From Apostichopus japonicus (Eukaryota; Echinodermata; Holothuroidea; Aspidochirotida; Stichopodidae), in the NCBI RefSeq assembly GCF_037975245.1, contig NC_092565.1:12458499-12518498 (forward strand): a stretch of 60,000 bases of DNA, given 5' to 3'. Within the stretch, counting starts at the first letter, position 1. The number at the start of each line of letters is the position of its first letter. Both the position numbers and the translations under genes were made by a program. This document shows positions 12,401 to 23,600 of the stretch, piece by piece. The notes beneath the pieces are model-generated. The model was given only the letters and a program-made list of their open reading frames with translations. It made no database searches and was not told the origin of the DNA.

Positions 12401-15400
12401 AAATAAGGGAAATTTACTTCACAGTGTGTTTTGCATAGGATTGATCAACACCTTTAAAGGTCACTGGATATATATTTGTATGTTGATTTACAAAGTTATT
12501 TGTTTTTTTTCATAGAATCATTGCTGATGACTGGCTGGAATTTACTTTCACTGACTGTGAGGGTTCGCAGTCTTTAGTTTCAGCTGTGCTGCAGCTCAGG
12601 AATGTTTGGACCAGGCTCCTAGAAATGAAACTAAAAGGTATTTAGCTATTTCTAATAAATATTCCTTCCAGTCAGTTCTGAATCAAGTTTATTCCAAATT
12701 CGATATTTCCAACATTTTAACAGTCTTGGCATCCCTGTTACATGGATAACCAGCTTATTTCGACTGTTGTATTTGAAAATTTAAGCAAATTCTTATAAGA
12801 ATAGCAAGCTACTGTGCAGCTGAACATCTTCTTTGCTACTTAATGTATGTATTGTAATGTAATGTGTAGAATAATTACAAAGAAATTGTCTGGTTTATAC
12901 ACACTAGCAATAATCTCACAAATTGAACACCTTACAGGGAGGGGGGAATTTTGGAGACTGATAACAAAAGAAATATTAAGACTGAAATTGTAAACAACAA
13001 TGAGTACGGCAAGAATATATAGATTACTTTTGAACAGATGGAAGCAGGAAATGCTAAGAATCAGACAGCCACAAGGAGACTGTTGGGGTGAGGGACGCTA
13101 GACCTCAGCCTGGGGGACCGCCCCAGACCTGGCAACACACATCCCTGAAAAATCCATCCTATACTAGTATCCCCTCGGTGACTGTGCTGTCACTCACTGA
13201 CAGGTTTTAATGGCAAGGATTCTAGCCACCAAGGTTCCTAAATTAAATCTCCTCCCTGTATCCTTGCCAGGGCCGAGGTTCCTAAACCTAGGATCCCCTC
13301 CCTTCCCCGCACACCAGAGCTGAGGTTCATAATTAGTGGTCCCTCACTTGCCCCCTCATCAGAGCTAAATTCATAAACTAGGGGCCCTCTCCCATTCCCC
13401 CCTGCCAGAGCCTAGGTTCCTAAACCAGAGTCCTGCTCCTTCCCCCCTCCCCTTACCAGAGTCACTCTCACAGAGTTCCCCTCCTTCCCCCCTCACAGAG
13501 TTACCCTCCTTTTCCCCCCTCACCAGAGCCAAGGTCCTCTTCCCAGTTGATAGTGAAGTTAATGAGTCCCTTTATCTATGGAATGAAACATTAAGACTGT
13601 GAGACAATTCTGAACCAAGGACGTATATTTTGAAGTTGAATATTTGTAGGCCACACAATAACCTCTGTTCCTGATATGGTGCCTTAGTAAATGGATATGA
13701 AATTAAGTAGAATAAAAGATATTGTAAAAACTATAAAGAGCAAGGGCATTGATAATCGTTGGTTTAGTGTTACGATTAAAACAAAATTCTAAATTTCCCC
13801 TGACTGATTTAGGTATAGGAGCTGAACATTTATGTAAGCGCCAGAGACCAATGAAAGATCTTATAAAGAAGAGTTGTGGGCCTGGGATCATTGAAATCGA
13901 CTCCCATGTAGGGGAGTCTGAGGTCTCCACCCACCCACCAGCCCCCCCCCCCCCACCCCAACCGCAGAAAAAATGAAAAAGTTTAACTATAAATTAGGTC
14001 TATAACTAGCTCTAACCGCAAGGTTGTGATAATAAGTACCTATGATATTTTGTGTGAGGCTGAGTAGTGGGGTTTAAACCCATACCAGTGGTCTAATGCT
14101 TCCTTGGCTGAACATAAAATATTTCTGGACTGGAAATATTTTCTCCGACAGATGATTTGAGGAGGAAGTGGTCAGTGAAACTGAAATTAACATGAAATAT
14201 ATTATTTTTGTATAATTTCTATGAACTGTCAGGGTTTAATACCATTGTTTGGTCTTATGTTTCTGCCTCCAGAGACGGAGCTGAGGAGCGGACTAGAATC
14301 TCCAAACCTTGAGATTAAACATCAAGAGAGACTACTGGCCAGTAAACTAGCTCAGTTCTTAGACAGTGATGTCAAATATACCATGAAGAGAACCTCACAA
14401 ACAGAACTACAGACAATGTATGCAGGACCATTAGCTGGTAACTATCACAACAGAAATTAATTTATGCATGTTTTATGATGATAATAACGACCTCAGTCTA
14501 ATAGTTATACATGTTATACTTCTCTAGTTGTATTGCTAACAAAAGTAATGAATTATCAAACAGCAAATAGCAAGGAAATCAGGGATCTCCTTTCTTTATG
14601 TGATGTGTTAGAGGGGGGTAGGGGGCGGGAGTGGGTGGGGTGGGGTGGGAAGGTTATTGCATGGTGGTAGGAACAGATGACGAACAGTTATGAATGATGT
14701 CAATTTGGCACTTTATCAATTGATAAACTGTGACTTGTCTTGAAATGGAACAAAAGGATGAAAGGATGAGTTTCAATTTATATCAGTAAGCTCACACTCT
14801 TGATGAAGAAAGAAAACAAGAACTGAAAATAATTACAGATAGAAGAACTCACTTTGAAATTAACTCCGCATGAAAGTAAGGAGTTTGCTTACTATACTGG
14901 AAGAGATTTTGATACAGTAAGATAGATGTAATGGTCCTTTTTTGTTCAGTTTCAGATTCAAAGAGTTCATACTTTACAAGTCAGAGCAAGAATGCTTCTC
15001 CTCATCCTGTGAAAGGAGGCTACCAGATAAAGGACTATTTTATATTTGGATGGTAAGAACTTTAAAAACCTCACAACTTCTCTGTTAATCATCGGCTAAA
15101 GATCATCAGCTGGAGGGTTGCCATGGTGATGAAGGTGGGAATTGTGGTCACCAAGCAACAAAAGGTTTGAATAAGAGGGATGTAGACTACTTTTCTCTTT
15201 TAGAGAACTTCATCATAATCACAGTCCAGACATAGCCATACTTACAAAGGTTCACAATGAGGTCTTTTTCAAAATGATGCCCTCACGTTCTGAGTAACGT
15301 ATTTATGTTTTGTGTTACTTCTGTAGGTATTTATTTCTAGAAAGGAAATGAACTGTACTTCTAATGCTGATACGTACTGCGATGCACTTTTGTAATAGTG

Positions 15401-16722
15401 AATTCCATCAAATTTTCCCAACATCTCACTTGAAATAACTTATTTTAAGAAAATCATCAACAGAAATTGGTCTTAAGAAATTACAAACAAGTTTTTACAC
15501 AACAAAGAAGTCATTGGCTAGATTATTGGATGAGAACCTATGACATCAGAATTACTTGATGACCAATCCAGCATATGAGAGGCAATTATTTAAAAGTAAT
15601 TAACAATTTAAGATCAACAAACCAATATTTGGCGACCCTTCAGAGAAGATATCAATCTTTGTTTCACATCCTTCTTAGCTTGGCAGATGCTTCTGCCGAT
15701 TACATATCAGTGTTAAGGAAGCACTGGACATGTCCTATCTGCAACCAGTCCATGGTCATTACTACACTTGAAAAATTGGAGCATGAAGCAAGCTGTTCAG
15801 AGCCAGAAAAGAGTAGGTCCTTTAGCTTATATTTTTATATTTGAAGGATTATTGACCATATTATCACTAGAAATTGAAAGGTTAGGTTGTGTGTGGTGAG
15901 GAGGGGAGAGGTGGGAGGTTAGTGAGATGAATGAAGTGAGTGCAATCTCAATAAGGTCCAACCTCTGGGCTCAGGTTGAGACATATGTCTCTGAATAATT
16001 TATATACATGTTTCAATGAAGCTCTTCAGCATTTTACTGAGGGCGCTGTTATATCTGTCTAAAAGGCCACTGTACTGTTTGAAGAACTCTGAATCAATGT
16101 AACACAATTGCTTGAAAGCTTTCACAATCAGCAAACACACCTGATGAACTGGCAAACTGACGCCATGGGAGATTGACTAATTCATGGTCCCACTTGTGCA
16201 GTTTGGCCTAAAGAAATGAAAATACTTTAGAACAGACCAGTTAAGGTGCTTAAAACAGTCAGCTTGACTTGAAACTTTGAGAATATGTTTCAAAAGATGA
16301 TTTCTTCTGCAATAAGTACAAACGAAATTGCATGCACTAATATTGATCTACTCATGGTACCGTTGATGTGATGATGTCATAGGCTGCGGCTTGTCAAGCT
16401 TTGCGGAAACTAGATAGGACTGATATGACAGCGTCCTTTATCCTTTGGCTGAAGAGCACCATTGCAATAATTTTCTGATGATAGTTGTCCTTGCTTAAAA
16501 TTCTTTCTCCAAGAATACTTTGATTCATTTTCTCTTTGTTTTGTCCATCTAGCTTCTTCATCACAAGATCAGTCTGATGAAGCTAAGTCTCAAGGCCCAA
16601 AATCTCTGCGTAGGGATTACCACTGTCCGATCTGCGACGAACAATTCTCGTTCACAACCTCTGAAATCCTGAAGCACAGGAGGGACCACCAAAGAACAGA
16701 GGAGAGTAAAGTGACAAGCTGA
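481..16722 (+). CDS. DHX34: DHX34-type DEAH-box RNA helicase, 3' part (17 exons)
   Basis: Exons: 481-588, 1464-1560, 2003-2150, 3557-3731, 4415-4501, 5271-5345, 6269-6382, 7344-7502, 8750-8857, 9417-9563, 10756-10898, 11938-12048, 12516-12637, 14273-14437, 14950-15052, 15679-15812, 16553-16722 (TGA). All junctions are GT-AG and phases join without a break, giving 721 residues. The order is motif V ([11 protein letters not shown]), motif VI (QRKGRAGRTGPG), the winged-helix/ratchet region ([34 protein letters not shown]), a basic stretch, a Glu-rich linker, the OB-fold-like region ([26 protein letters not shown]) and two C-terminal zinc fingers. From family knowledge, DHX34 promotes UPF1 remodelling in nonsense-mediated decay. 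The basic and acidic linkers and the terminal fingers separate it from other DEAH helicases. Vertebrate DHX34 is about 1,140 residues, so roughly 420 N-terminal residues (motifs I-IV) lie left of the window. Confidence 0.95.
813..880. repeat. inverted pair of tRNA B-box-like sequences
   Basis: Arms at about 813-839 and 853-879 are near reverse complements; the right arm contains GGTTCAAATCC, a B-box-like motif. A further GGTTCGAATCC lies near 1064, and a tRNA A-box-like GGATAGCTCAGTGGGTAGAG near 1355. These look like decayed tRNA-derived SINE pieces in the intron 589-1463, not functional tRNAs: none has a full acceptor stem that I can see. Confidence 0.5.
1881..1952 (+). pseudogene. duplicated splice acceptor and start of DHX34 motif VI exon
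   Basis: These 72 bp match 1981-2052 with about 6 mismatches, at an offset of exactly 100 bp. The copy includes the poly-pyrimidine tract, the AG and 50 exon bases. Read in frame it gives [16 protein letters not shown], with Arg to Cys and Glu to Lys changes relative to the downstream copy. The exon similarity then stops. If this acceptor were used and the sequence read through, the 100-bp extension shifts the frame and hits TGA at 2037-2039. Confidence 0.85.
2003..2150 (+). CDS. DHX34: DHX34 exon completing helicase motif VI
   Basis: The exon begins in phase 1 and finishes motif VI: QRKGRAG comes from the preceding exon and [11 protein letters not shown] from this one. It then runs through a stretch ending MKNPRV. 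Its acceptor (ATATTACAG) and first ~50 coding bases are duplicated exactly 100 bp upstream, from 1881. The downstream copy is taken as the real exon because only it reads through into the conserved DALDS-like region and joins the next exon in frame. Confidence 0.93.
4183..4330. repeat. G-rich intronic stretch
   Basis: Several runs of 5 to 10 G occur here (near 4183, 4217 and 4310), in the intron just before the exon at 4415. They could support G-quadruplexes on the plus strand; no gene content is seen. Confidence 0.6.
4605..5170. repeat. imperfect intronic tandem repeat, about seven core copies
   Basis: The core 'GTTGAAGGTTTCTTGCTTAA' followed by CATTAATATGAAAAGG and GTTAATATTG recurs with variable spacing. 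Some copies include an extra block with TTTTGTATGCAGGTCATAAG and some lack it, giving a mixed array of long (~110 bp) and short (~60 bp) units. It fills most of the intron 4502-5270. Confidence 0.85.
5346..7343. other. DHX34 introns flanking the exon at 6269-6382
   Basis: AT-rich intronic sequence. I see no further exons, tRNAs or tandem repeats. Open frames at 6236, 6393 and 6903 are a read-through of the exon or chance. Confidence 0.55.
7742..7965. repeat. 18-bp minisatellite, about 12 copies
   Basis: Variants of AAAATAGTGGCCGCATCT repeat head to tail. Because 18 is a multiple of three, the minus strand shows an open hexapeptide repeat (ATILDA-like). It sits inside the intron 7503-8749, so this is structural, not coding. 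Confidence 0.9.
8228..8300 (+). repeat. decayed tRNA-like sequence
   Basis: GGGCAGATAGCTCCATTGAT resembles a tRNA 5' half with A box, followed by TTTGAATCCTC, a weak B box. It is probably a SINE remnant in the intron. Confidence 0.35.
9748..10136 (-). mobile_element. tRNA-derived SINE, copy 1 (minus strand)
   Basis: On the minus strand it starts near 10136 with a tRNA-like head (GTGGTCAAGTGGTTAAGGCA as A-box region, GGTTCGAGTCC as B box). It continues through a body with CCTTGGGCAAGGCAC and CTTCACCCAGGTGTATAAAT, and ends in an AATA-rich tail at 9748-9771. A second copy on the opposite strand lies at 56584-56888. It occupies the DHX34 intron 9564-10755; open frames inside it are spurious. Confidence 0.85.
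11428..11520. repeat. dispersed-repeat tail with ATATAGCGC motif
   Basis: An ATT-rich run leads into TATATAGCGCATAATCC and then TATGCGCTTTACAAGAC; AGCGCATA and TATGCGCT form a short inverted repeat. I recall this motif as a common end of dispersed repeats in marine deuterostome genomes. It lies in the intron 10899-11937, together with a short duplication of 'CATGGTATCGGGGAAGTAAC' near 11567 and 11668. Confidence 0.55.
13080..13545. repeat. degenerate pyrimidine-rich minisatellite
   Basis: Blocks of the form 'CACCAGAGC..AGGTTC.TAAAC..' alternate with CCCTCC/TTCCCCC runs at roughly 50-60 bp, strongly C/T-biased on the plus strand. It lies in the long intron 12638-14272. Confidence 0.7.
13742..13970 (+). 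repeat. dispersed repeat, same family as 28105-28560
   Basis: CCCCTGACTGATTTAGGTAT, GCCAGAGACCAATGAA and CTCCCATGTAGG match CCCCTGACTG, GCCAGAGATAAATGAA and CCCCTATGTAG near 28124-28235. A poly-C run follows at about 13942. No coding capacity; type of element not recognised. Confidence 0.65.
15679..16722 (+). CDS. DHX34: DHX34 C-terminal zinc-finger exons
   Basis: The first of these two exons encodes a CPIC...H...C finger after HW (Cys-X2-Cys, then EHEASC). The second, 16553-16722, encodes [10 protein letters not shown] followed by LKHRRDH, a C2H2 finger, and stops 12 codons after that. This paired-finger tail is what I recall at the end of vertebrate DHX34 and is the best single discriminator for the family. 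Intervening intron 15813-16552 holds nothing I recognise. Confidence 0.9.
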
Positions 16723-17545
16723 CCTCTATTTGTGAGTGAGCCAATATGTATCAGTCACAATGTAAATGAAATATGAAATGGATAAAATTGATAATGATCA
16801 AGCCCTACGTTGAAGCTGCTCGCTATTAACTGTGATAGGGGTGGTATGTGGTGGTAACCATTTCTGTGATAGGGGTGGCTTGACATTGCAACTATTCCAG
16901 TGTTGCTTATGTGGGGCCATGGTATCTCGCCTACTCTATGATTAAGTTTAGTTTAGTTAAGTATTTCGCTAGTGTGAGGAAGCCAAGAGAAGCTCATTGG
17001 ACAAACACTGCTTATATTATACTGAGCCTTTTCTTTTTGCTGAGTCATCAGAGAGTTACAAGGCAGGTGTGTAATTGTCGCACTCAGGACCGCCAGTTTT
17101 ACATCTCTATCCAACTAACGAGAGTGTACCTCAGCATCTGACCACTTTCTCCAATACTGCGATAGGTAAACACACCCACCCTACTTATCATCACTACAGT
17201 GCAGCTAGTTGTTTCTGAACCATTGAAACACAAGGAGCAAACCCCAGTTCCTAATTCTCAACCAGAAACTATACCAAATCCACGGAAGACTCCACTCAAC
17301 AACACTGCAAGAAAGCAATTTTGAATAGGTCTAGAAAATCTGGTTCCTGGTGAGGATTTGAACAGGAAACCTAATGATTTTGGGGTGGACACTCTAAATG
17401 CTAGTCCACTACACCATACCTTCATCTTTTAAGTAAGCTAAACCAGTTGTCACTGGACACATGTTTATCTACACTCTTGTTTGAATTAAGAAACATTCAC
17501 AAAACACACAATAAAATCATTACAGGACAGAAAAGTTTTCAAAAC
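16723..17545 (+). other. DHX34: DHX34 3' UTR with poly(A) signal
   Basis: AATAAA at 17510-17515 is the first canonical signal I find after the DHX34 stop. Cleavage 10-30 bases downstream would fall at about 17525-17545. The inferred UTR includes a reversed tRNA-like fragment at 17340-17428. Confidence 0.55.
17340..17428 (-). repeat. tRNA-like fragment on minus strand
   Basis: Read on the minus strand, the order is GGTATGGTGTAGTGGACTAG, GTGTCCACC, TGTTCAAATCC and a CCA-like end. It has the A/B-box spacing of a tRNA but a poor acceptor stem, so a tRNA pseudogene or SINE head is likelier than a working tRNA. Confidence 0.5.
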
Positions 17546-18791
17546 AACTGGATTTTATTATTGTGCAGCCTGAACAAATGAAACAATGACATAGAACAAC
17601 AAAATACAACTTTGAAATTTCGGAATTCTCATTTATAAATATAGAAATGCAATTAAATATAAAATAGTGATCTGAACCATCATTCTATAGGTCACAGCAT
17701 TACATTAAAATGATATTTGGTTGTAAAATATTTTAACAATAAAGTGCTTTAAATGCAACCACTCAATGAACAGCAACATTCAAACTATTTGAAGAATTGA
17801 GTCCATAAAAATGAAATTCTCAGTAAGTGGCTGTGATACATCACCCCAAGGTCATATCATATCACATTAATACTGTACAGAGCTTTGTAAAATCTTTTAA
17901 AATTTAAGAATATTTGTCAAGTTTTCTTTGGCAAGAAATTTGACAAAACTTTAAATTTTCGTTTTAATAGACATTAAAATAGGAATATATGGTTTTTGAT
18001 GAATTATTACTTTTTGAAAGTGAAGTGAAGTGTCAAAAGTTGACTCATGTCAAAGTCTTTACTATGTATTTTCTGCAAAAAGTTTTTAAATGAAACAATG
18101 AAATCTGACACCATTGGGAAAATTGGAAGTTTTAAACTTTGGTGAAATTAAATCATGAGTTTCTCAATACTAGTTGCTTCAGTGTCATTGTCATGGCAAC
18201 AGAACTAAAAGATGTCTTTATCTTCCTTGATATAATGAAAATAAAGAGGAAAAGTAAAGTGTAACTATTTTAAAACCTTTGCCTATTGGTGAAAGCTTGA
18301 ATTCAGAGTATATGACAAGCTAGAAGTATACATTCTATGCAATACAGAATGAGGCTATGAACAAGGAAAGTAAACGTTTTGAGCTTTGAGCAATACTGTT
18401 ATGATGACGTCACAGAACACCCACTGTGTTGCATTTCTTGAATTATGGAAGGGATTATCTAGCAAAAAAAAAACACCAGATCAAGCTACCTTCAAAATCC
18501 AAGTGAAGAGTTAGGAACAAGATATAAATGGGAGATTGAGTTTTTGGCTAGAAATTTAGTGAATATTGTCTTCTCTGTATTATGGTCACACTGAGTGCCA
18601 CAGGAATATCCCTTTCCAAAACGTGACGCTAATAAAGTCATATTGTAAAATTGTCATCAATAGAATGAAACCATGTAGTCAACAGATAAACACTCACATA
18701 GGTAAATTGTAATATTTAAGTCAATAAGTCACTTCTTTAACAACATTTTTAATTTTTTAATTTTTTTTTAGTTATCTCAAATATCTCTAAT
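17535..18791 (-). other. SOX30: SoxH 3' UTR with poly(A) signal
   Basis: On the minus strand AATAAA sits at 17559-17554, about 1.2 kb after the stop; cleavage would fall near 17525-17544. The region is AT-rich with no other gene. Confidence 0.55.
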
Positions 18792-20618
18792 TCAACTTTG
18801 ATGGTTCTTACACATTTCATCATGCGCTTTCCTTAATTGTACCAGCATTTTCCTATCGCCTAAGTTAGGACCGTGTTCCATTTGTCCACATCTTTGGACA
18901 TCCCAACCCTGGGTGTTCACAAGAATCTCCTTGGAATCCATGTTAAGTAAGAACCTGTCGCAACCCTCCGGTAGCCTATCACAGTGTTGCACGACTGACA
19001 CACCGGTGGTTGCATTTACGATGGATAGGTCTATCGGCTTTTGATGTTTTACGTTTGGGGGCGACTCATCGCTGCTCAGTGAGCTGCCTGAGGAAGTTTG
19101 AAATATGTTTCGTGGAAAATTATCTTTCTCGAGTATTTGAAAGCTCTTGCTCAAGTTTGTCGATACCTGTTCTCGATTACTCGCGACAGGAGATTCAAAT
19201 TGTGAAGTGGGTGGACTAACGGTCTCCATGGCGACGAGCCTGTATTTATTACCCGTTCCTTCTGATATTTGTACCACGGGTTTGACAAACTGAAACATTG
19301 GACTGTTTTGGTCTTTGGTTACAAACTCAACCTGTTTCATGTCAGGCTTACTGAAAACTTGCTCCACACATTGTGAAAGTATGTCTGTTTTTTGTTGCCG
19401 TTTTTCCTGCGCTTCTGGTGCGGACTGTGAAATGTACACTGTACTTTGGTGGGGCTGAGGTGCACTATGTTGGGATGAGGGAGTTTTCTTGGCTACGGCG
19501 TACGGTTGCATGGGAGGCCGGATCAGCTTTGCGAGCTGTTCAGCTACGTCATTACTGCTTATCGGAGAACCTAATGTCTGCAAGAAAGATTTGTTTCGAG
19601 GCAGAGGTGCAGTCTCAGTTCTGCTCCCGGGTTTTACACCGTTAGCCCTCACAGCTTCTAGCTGTTGTCTGTCTTGTGAAGTTGTAGGCTGCTGTTGTGT
19701 TTTGATGTCATTTTTGATACTCGTTTGAACAGTCTGGTTCACATTGTTGTGGCATTTGGTTTCATTTTTAGCATAATCACTTACCATCTCTGAGGGAGCT
19801 CGTTTGTTATGCAGAATGCTGTTGTTGGTGTAACTTGTAGTGTTGCCAGTGATTGACTTACTGTTGCTTTCACTGACTAGGTTGTCTTTGGCTTTATTAT
19901 TATTGTTATTATTATTGTGGTTGTTGTTATTGTAGATGTTGTTGTTGTTATCATTTGTTTTAATAGCTGTGTTGTTGCTGTTGTTCCCATTTCTCATTCT
20001 CTGTGTATTCTCTACAACATATCTCCTACCTTCGTCAACATGAACATTACGATCATTATTTTCTGCATTCCGTTTACAGGGGTAACTTTGCACGTTACCG
20101 GCCTGGGTCGGGAAACCCACAGCCTCTCGCTGGTTGAATCCCTCGACAGTACGGAAGGCAGGATGGATAGGTCTCGGTGATGCATACATCATCACGCCAC
20201 GCTGTGCTGGAAGCATCAGTTGAGGAGGAGGTTGGCTGTAATCTGGTCTCATACGCAATGGACGAACCACTGGACCATAAACAGCTCCAGCACCCATTGG
20301 AGAAGCCATAACCTGATGGACATACGGATGCAACGAGCAGCCTGGATGGTTTGGGCCTATGTACTGATGAGGGCTGGGCAGCTGTACTAAAGAACACCCT
20401 TGCTGCTGTTGATGGTGCATCAGGGGTGTAGAAGTAACAGCATTCTGTGTCTGCGATGGATATCCAGATATTGGTAGTCTCGGGTATGGTCCAGTCACGT
20501 AACCCCAAGAGGTGTTTTCAAAGCCAGTCGACATGACTGGTTCAGCACTGGATATTTGATTTCCTTTGGCCGGTTTTGAAGCTGCCGGTTTCATTTTCCT
20601 GCTTCCAGTGGGATGTCT
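18792..20618 (-). CDS. SOX30: SoxH terminal coding exon (608 residues, Q/N/S-rich)
   Basis: A single open exon begins RHPTGSRKMKPAASK and is rich in Pro, Gln, Ser and Asn. It holds a poly-Asn tract (encoded around 19885-19990 by AAT/AAC triplets) and a conserved-looking patch near SLSSDESPPNVKHQKPIDLS. No folded domain is recognisable, and a disordered transactivation tail is likely. PIDLS resembles the CtBP-binding motif PxDLS, a possible corepressor contact (inference). Confidence 0.9.
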   Translation of the reverse strand, partial: RHPTGSRKMKPAASKPAKGNQISSAEPVMSTGFENTSWGYVTGPYPRLPISGYPSQTQNAVTSTPLMHHQQQQGCSLVQLPSPHQYIGPNHPGCSLHPYVHQVMASPMGAGAVYGPVVRPLRMRPDYSQPPPQLMLPAQRGVMMYASPRPIHPAFRTVEGFNQREAVGFPTQAGNVQSYPCKRNAENNDRNVHVDEGRRYVVENTQRMRNGNNSNNTAIKTNDNNNNIYNNNNHNNNNNNNKAKDNLVSESNSKSITGNTTSYTNNSILHNKRAPSEMVSDYAKNETKCHNNVNQTVQTSIKNDIKTQQQPTTSQDRQQLEAVRANGVKPGSRTETAPLPRNKSFLQTLGSPISSNDVAEQLAKLIRPPMQPYAVAKKTPSSQHSAPQPHQSTVYISQSAPEAQEKRQQKTDILSQCVEQVFSKPDMKQVEFVTKDQNSPMFQFVKPVVQISEGTGNKYRLVAMETVSPPTSQFESPVASNREQVSTNLSKSFQILEKDNFPRNIFQTSSGSSLSSDESPPNVKHQKPIDLSIVNATTGVSVVQHCDRLPEGCDRFLLNMDSKEILVNTQGWDVQRCGQMEHGPNLGDRKMLVQLRKAHDEMCKNHQS

Positions 20619-23600
20619 CTATTGCAAAGAAATATAACATACAGAAAAATTAAGCTGCTTGAGTGTCAAAATGACAATCTTTATTGGGTCAGGTGCAACA
20701 TTAACTTGATGTAAAGGTAGTGTTACAGACTGTTTGGAAGCAACTTGCACCAGTGCAGTATAAGTTACAATACTCTTAACCGTTAGGCTCATCGATCAAA
20801 CGGCTGGATACCTACTTGAGCTAACAGCCAAGTCAGTTGAGTCCTCACAAACTCATCACAAATACGGATAAGATATAAAGTCTCTCTCAACTATTAATAT
20901 TTATAGATGATGCATTAAACTTTTGCTTATGACAAATGATATTGAAATTATTCACTTCTCAGAATGTGTTGCTCTTTATGGATAGCTAAAAGAACATTTT
21001 ACGACAGTTGATTAACATTAACAATGATGCCTTGACTGAGGAGGATAGGTCATCATCAAGTTGCTTTTGACAAAGAACCAGTTGAGACATTTAACATATT
21101 TTAAAAGCAGCATTTTGAGTTTGGTCAAAATTCCTTCCAAGCAAAATGACTTTCTTAAAAAATAATATTTCTATTAACTAAAATAAGGCATCCTTGTATT
21201 TTTTTTTATTCACCAACTGAATATAAATGATTGATCAATTTAAGAATTTGATTCAATCCTAAATATTTCGTCGGCCGGACACATTTCATAGTTAGTATAA
21301 ATCATGTGTATAAATCAAATTTCAAAATTTTCAACAATTCCGACTTTTAGCCTTAAACACTGGAAATGAAAATTGACTTTACTAACTCAGTTAAAACTCA
21401 CTAGTTACTTTGTTATGGGATTTTACTACGAGCTAGCACTGAAATATTTATAAATTTCCACTCAATAAGCTGCTTTAAAGTATGAGTACCTTGAATAGGT
21501 ATTAAGTAACATACATACATTGTCTTCTAATGTATTGAAGCAATGCTTTGCATCACAAAGCCTTAGCATTTTTAGTGTCCACTGAAATAAAGTTAGCTGT
21601 TGGATTTCAAACAGATATTATAACCTGTAACATATCAAAGGATCACACATGAACGCAGAGGATGTACAATGCTTAGAATATGACATTAAGACTGCAAACA
21701 CTGCGTGACATTCAGTATTGTATTTTATATATATTGTATTTCATATAATATTGAGCTGATATTCTTACATCTACTGTAAGCTGTCCATCCTGGGCTGTCT
21801 TGCACTCTGGACTCAGCTGTCCTATAAGAGATGCGATGGGGTGCTGACTCAGTAGTGTTTGAAATCTGTCAGCTGATAGGGGTGACACTTCCACAAAACT
21901 TGTAGCAGGGCCCTTTGTTGGTGTATGTATGGGACCTGAGAATAGTTCAAATGAAAGACAAAAGTAAATACTTGAAAAAATGCAGTTTTTAAAATTGCAG
22001 TTTTTGTTCATAGTACGTATCGGAACCGTTATAAATCTTAACGCAAACCGTTTGTATTAATATAGAGAAACAAACAAGCCAACAACTAAATAAATCAATA
22101 TTTCTGCTCGCATTGATCACCCATTTACTATATGTAGTAATATATAATAGTAAGGAAAAACAGGAAGAAACAATTGATTTAAGGACTACTCTAAGATGAA
22201 ATCTAAGATGAAATTTAATTAGTTAATGATAAAACCATTAATCATTAACAGGTGGTGACGGTTTCATGACATCATCTATTAGCTTACAAATAACATGAAC
22301 TCTCTTGTGTTGACTTTATGAGGCTTTTCTAAAGAAAACCCAAACTGATGCAACGATGTAAGAAGATTAGGGTAAATGTTTTCATTTACCAGTTGCTTGC
22401 AGAGTTGGCACTTGATGTGTCAGTGTATTGGCACCAATTGAAACAGAGTTAGCTGGTGTGGCTACAGTAAGTTGACGGGGTACGGCAGGGCCATTCTGTA
22501 TCATTCCATTAGTTGATGGTGCAGTTTGATTTGTTCTCATGGGTGCAGAAGTGTTTTGGAATGCTTCATTTGATGATGACTGCATCCATTCTAGAATGAA
22601 CATTTATTGTGGATGTTTAAACAAGGAAATAATTGTTACTAATAAGAAATTTCATTCTCAGGTCTACTTTATAGCTTTATTCAACATATTGGGGTGATGA
22701 TACCACACGCACACATATCGACAGATAGTTGAAGTGTAACCTCACTAAACCAACAAAGTAAATAAGAATAATTTACTCAGTAGGCAGCTGTTACTTCTTT
22801 GGCCCACCCATTGGCTATTTTGTAGTTTACTGGTGGGCAATATTAGATCTTCTGATGTTCCACACAATTGTATAATAGTGATTTTAACATCGTTCAACAA
22901 ACCACTGCTTATGCTAGCTATATGGAAAACAATCAAAATGTTGGGCATATTGAACCTAATTCTTTTCATTTAATTGAGGATAATATGACCATGTCCATAG
23001 TTAATGAACTTCGCTTGTCACAACAATTGTTAGGTGGGCAAATTAATTTACTGGGTGGGCAAAACAATTTACTGAGTGGGCAATGGGCTAATTACTTTAC
23101 TGGGTGGACAAATCTATTTCACATATATCTTGTTTGATGCATGTCGTTCTCATTGGATGGTTACCTGTGTGTCGAGAGGCAGATATTTCTTCCTTTTGGT
23201 TCATTTGTTCCCTTGGTAACAGGTAAACAGTGGAGTCACCCTGCGGGGCGTGAACAAGTACTTGGCTTTGCGTTGTGCCTACTTCGCTTGATGATACTGT
23301 GGTGAAGAAAGTAGAAGAACGTTAATGTTACACATAAATACTGTTACAAGCTTGAGCAAAAAACTTTATTATTAACTATCTGGGTGTCTACCTTGTTGTC
23401 ATAAGACATCTGTTCTTTGCCATCAATTTCCATCCATGTTTCGTACGATATCCTGATTTATTGTTATTGCTGTTTTTATCGTTTTCGTAAATCTGTTGAA
23501 TTGTCAGTACTGAGAAATATTCTAGGCGGCAGGTTTGAAATATTGAACATGTTTTTACATCTATGTTTATTTATTTTATTTTTTAAAATTTTATTTGTCC

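Noticed and set aside
19373-19728. plus-strand frames opposite the SoxH last exon
   Set aside because: Antisense shadows of a coding exon without splice or domain support.
20095-20508. 137-codon open frame inside the SoxH last exon
   Set aside because: It lies on the same strand in another frame of a clear coding exon, so it is a shadow.
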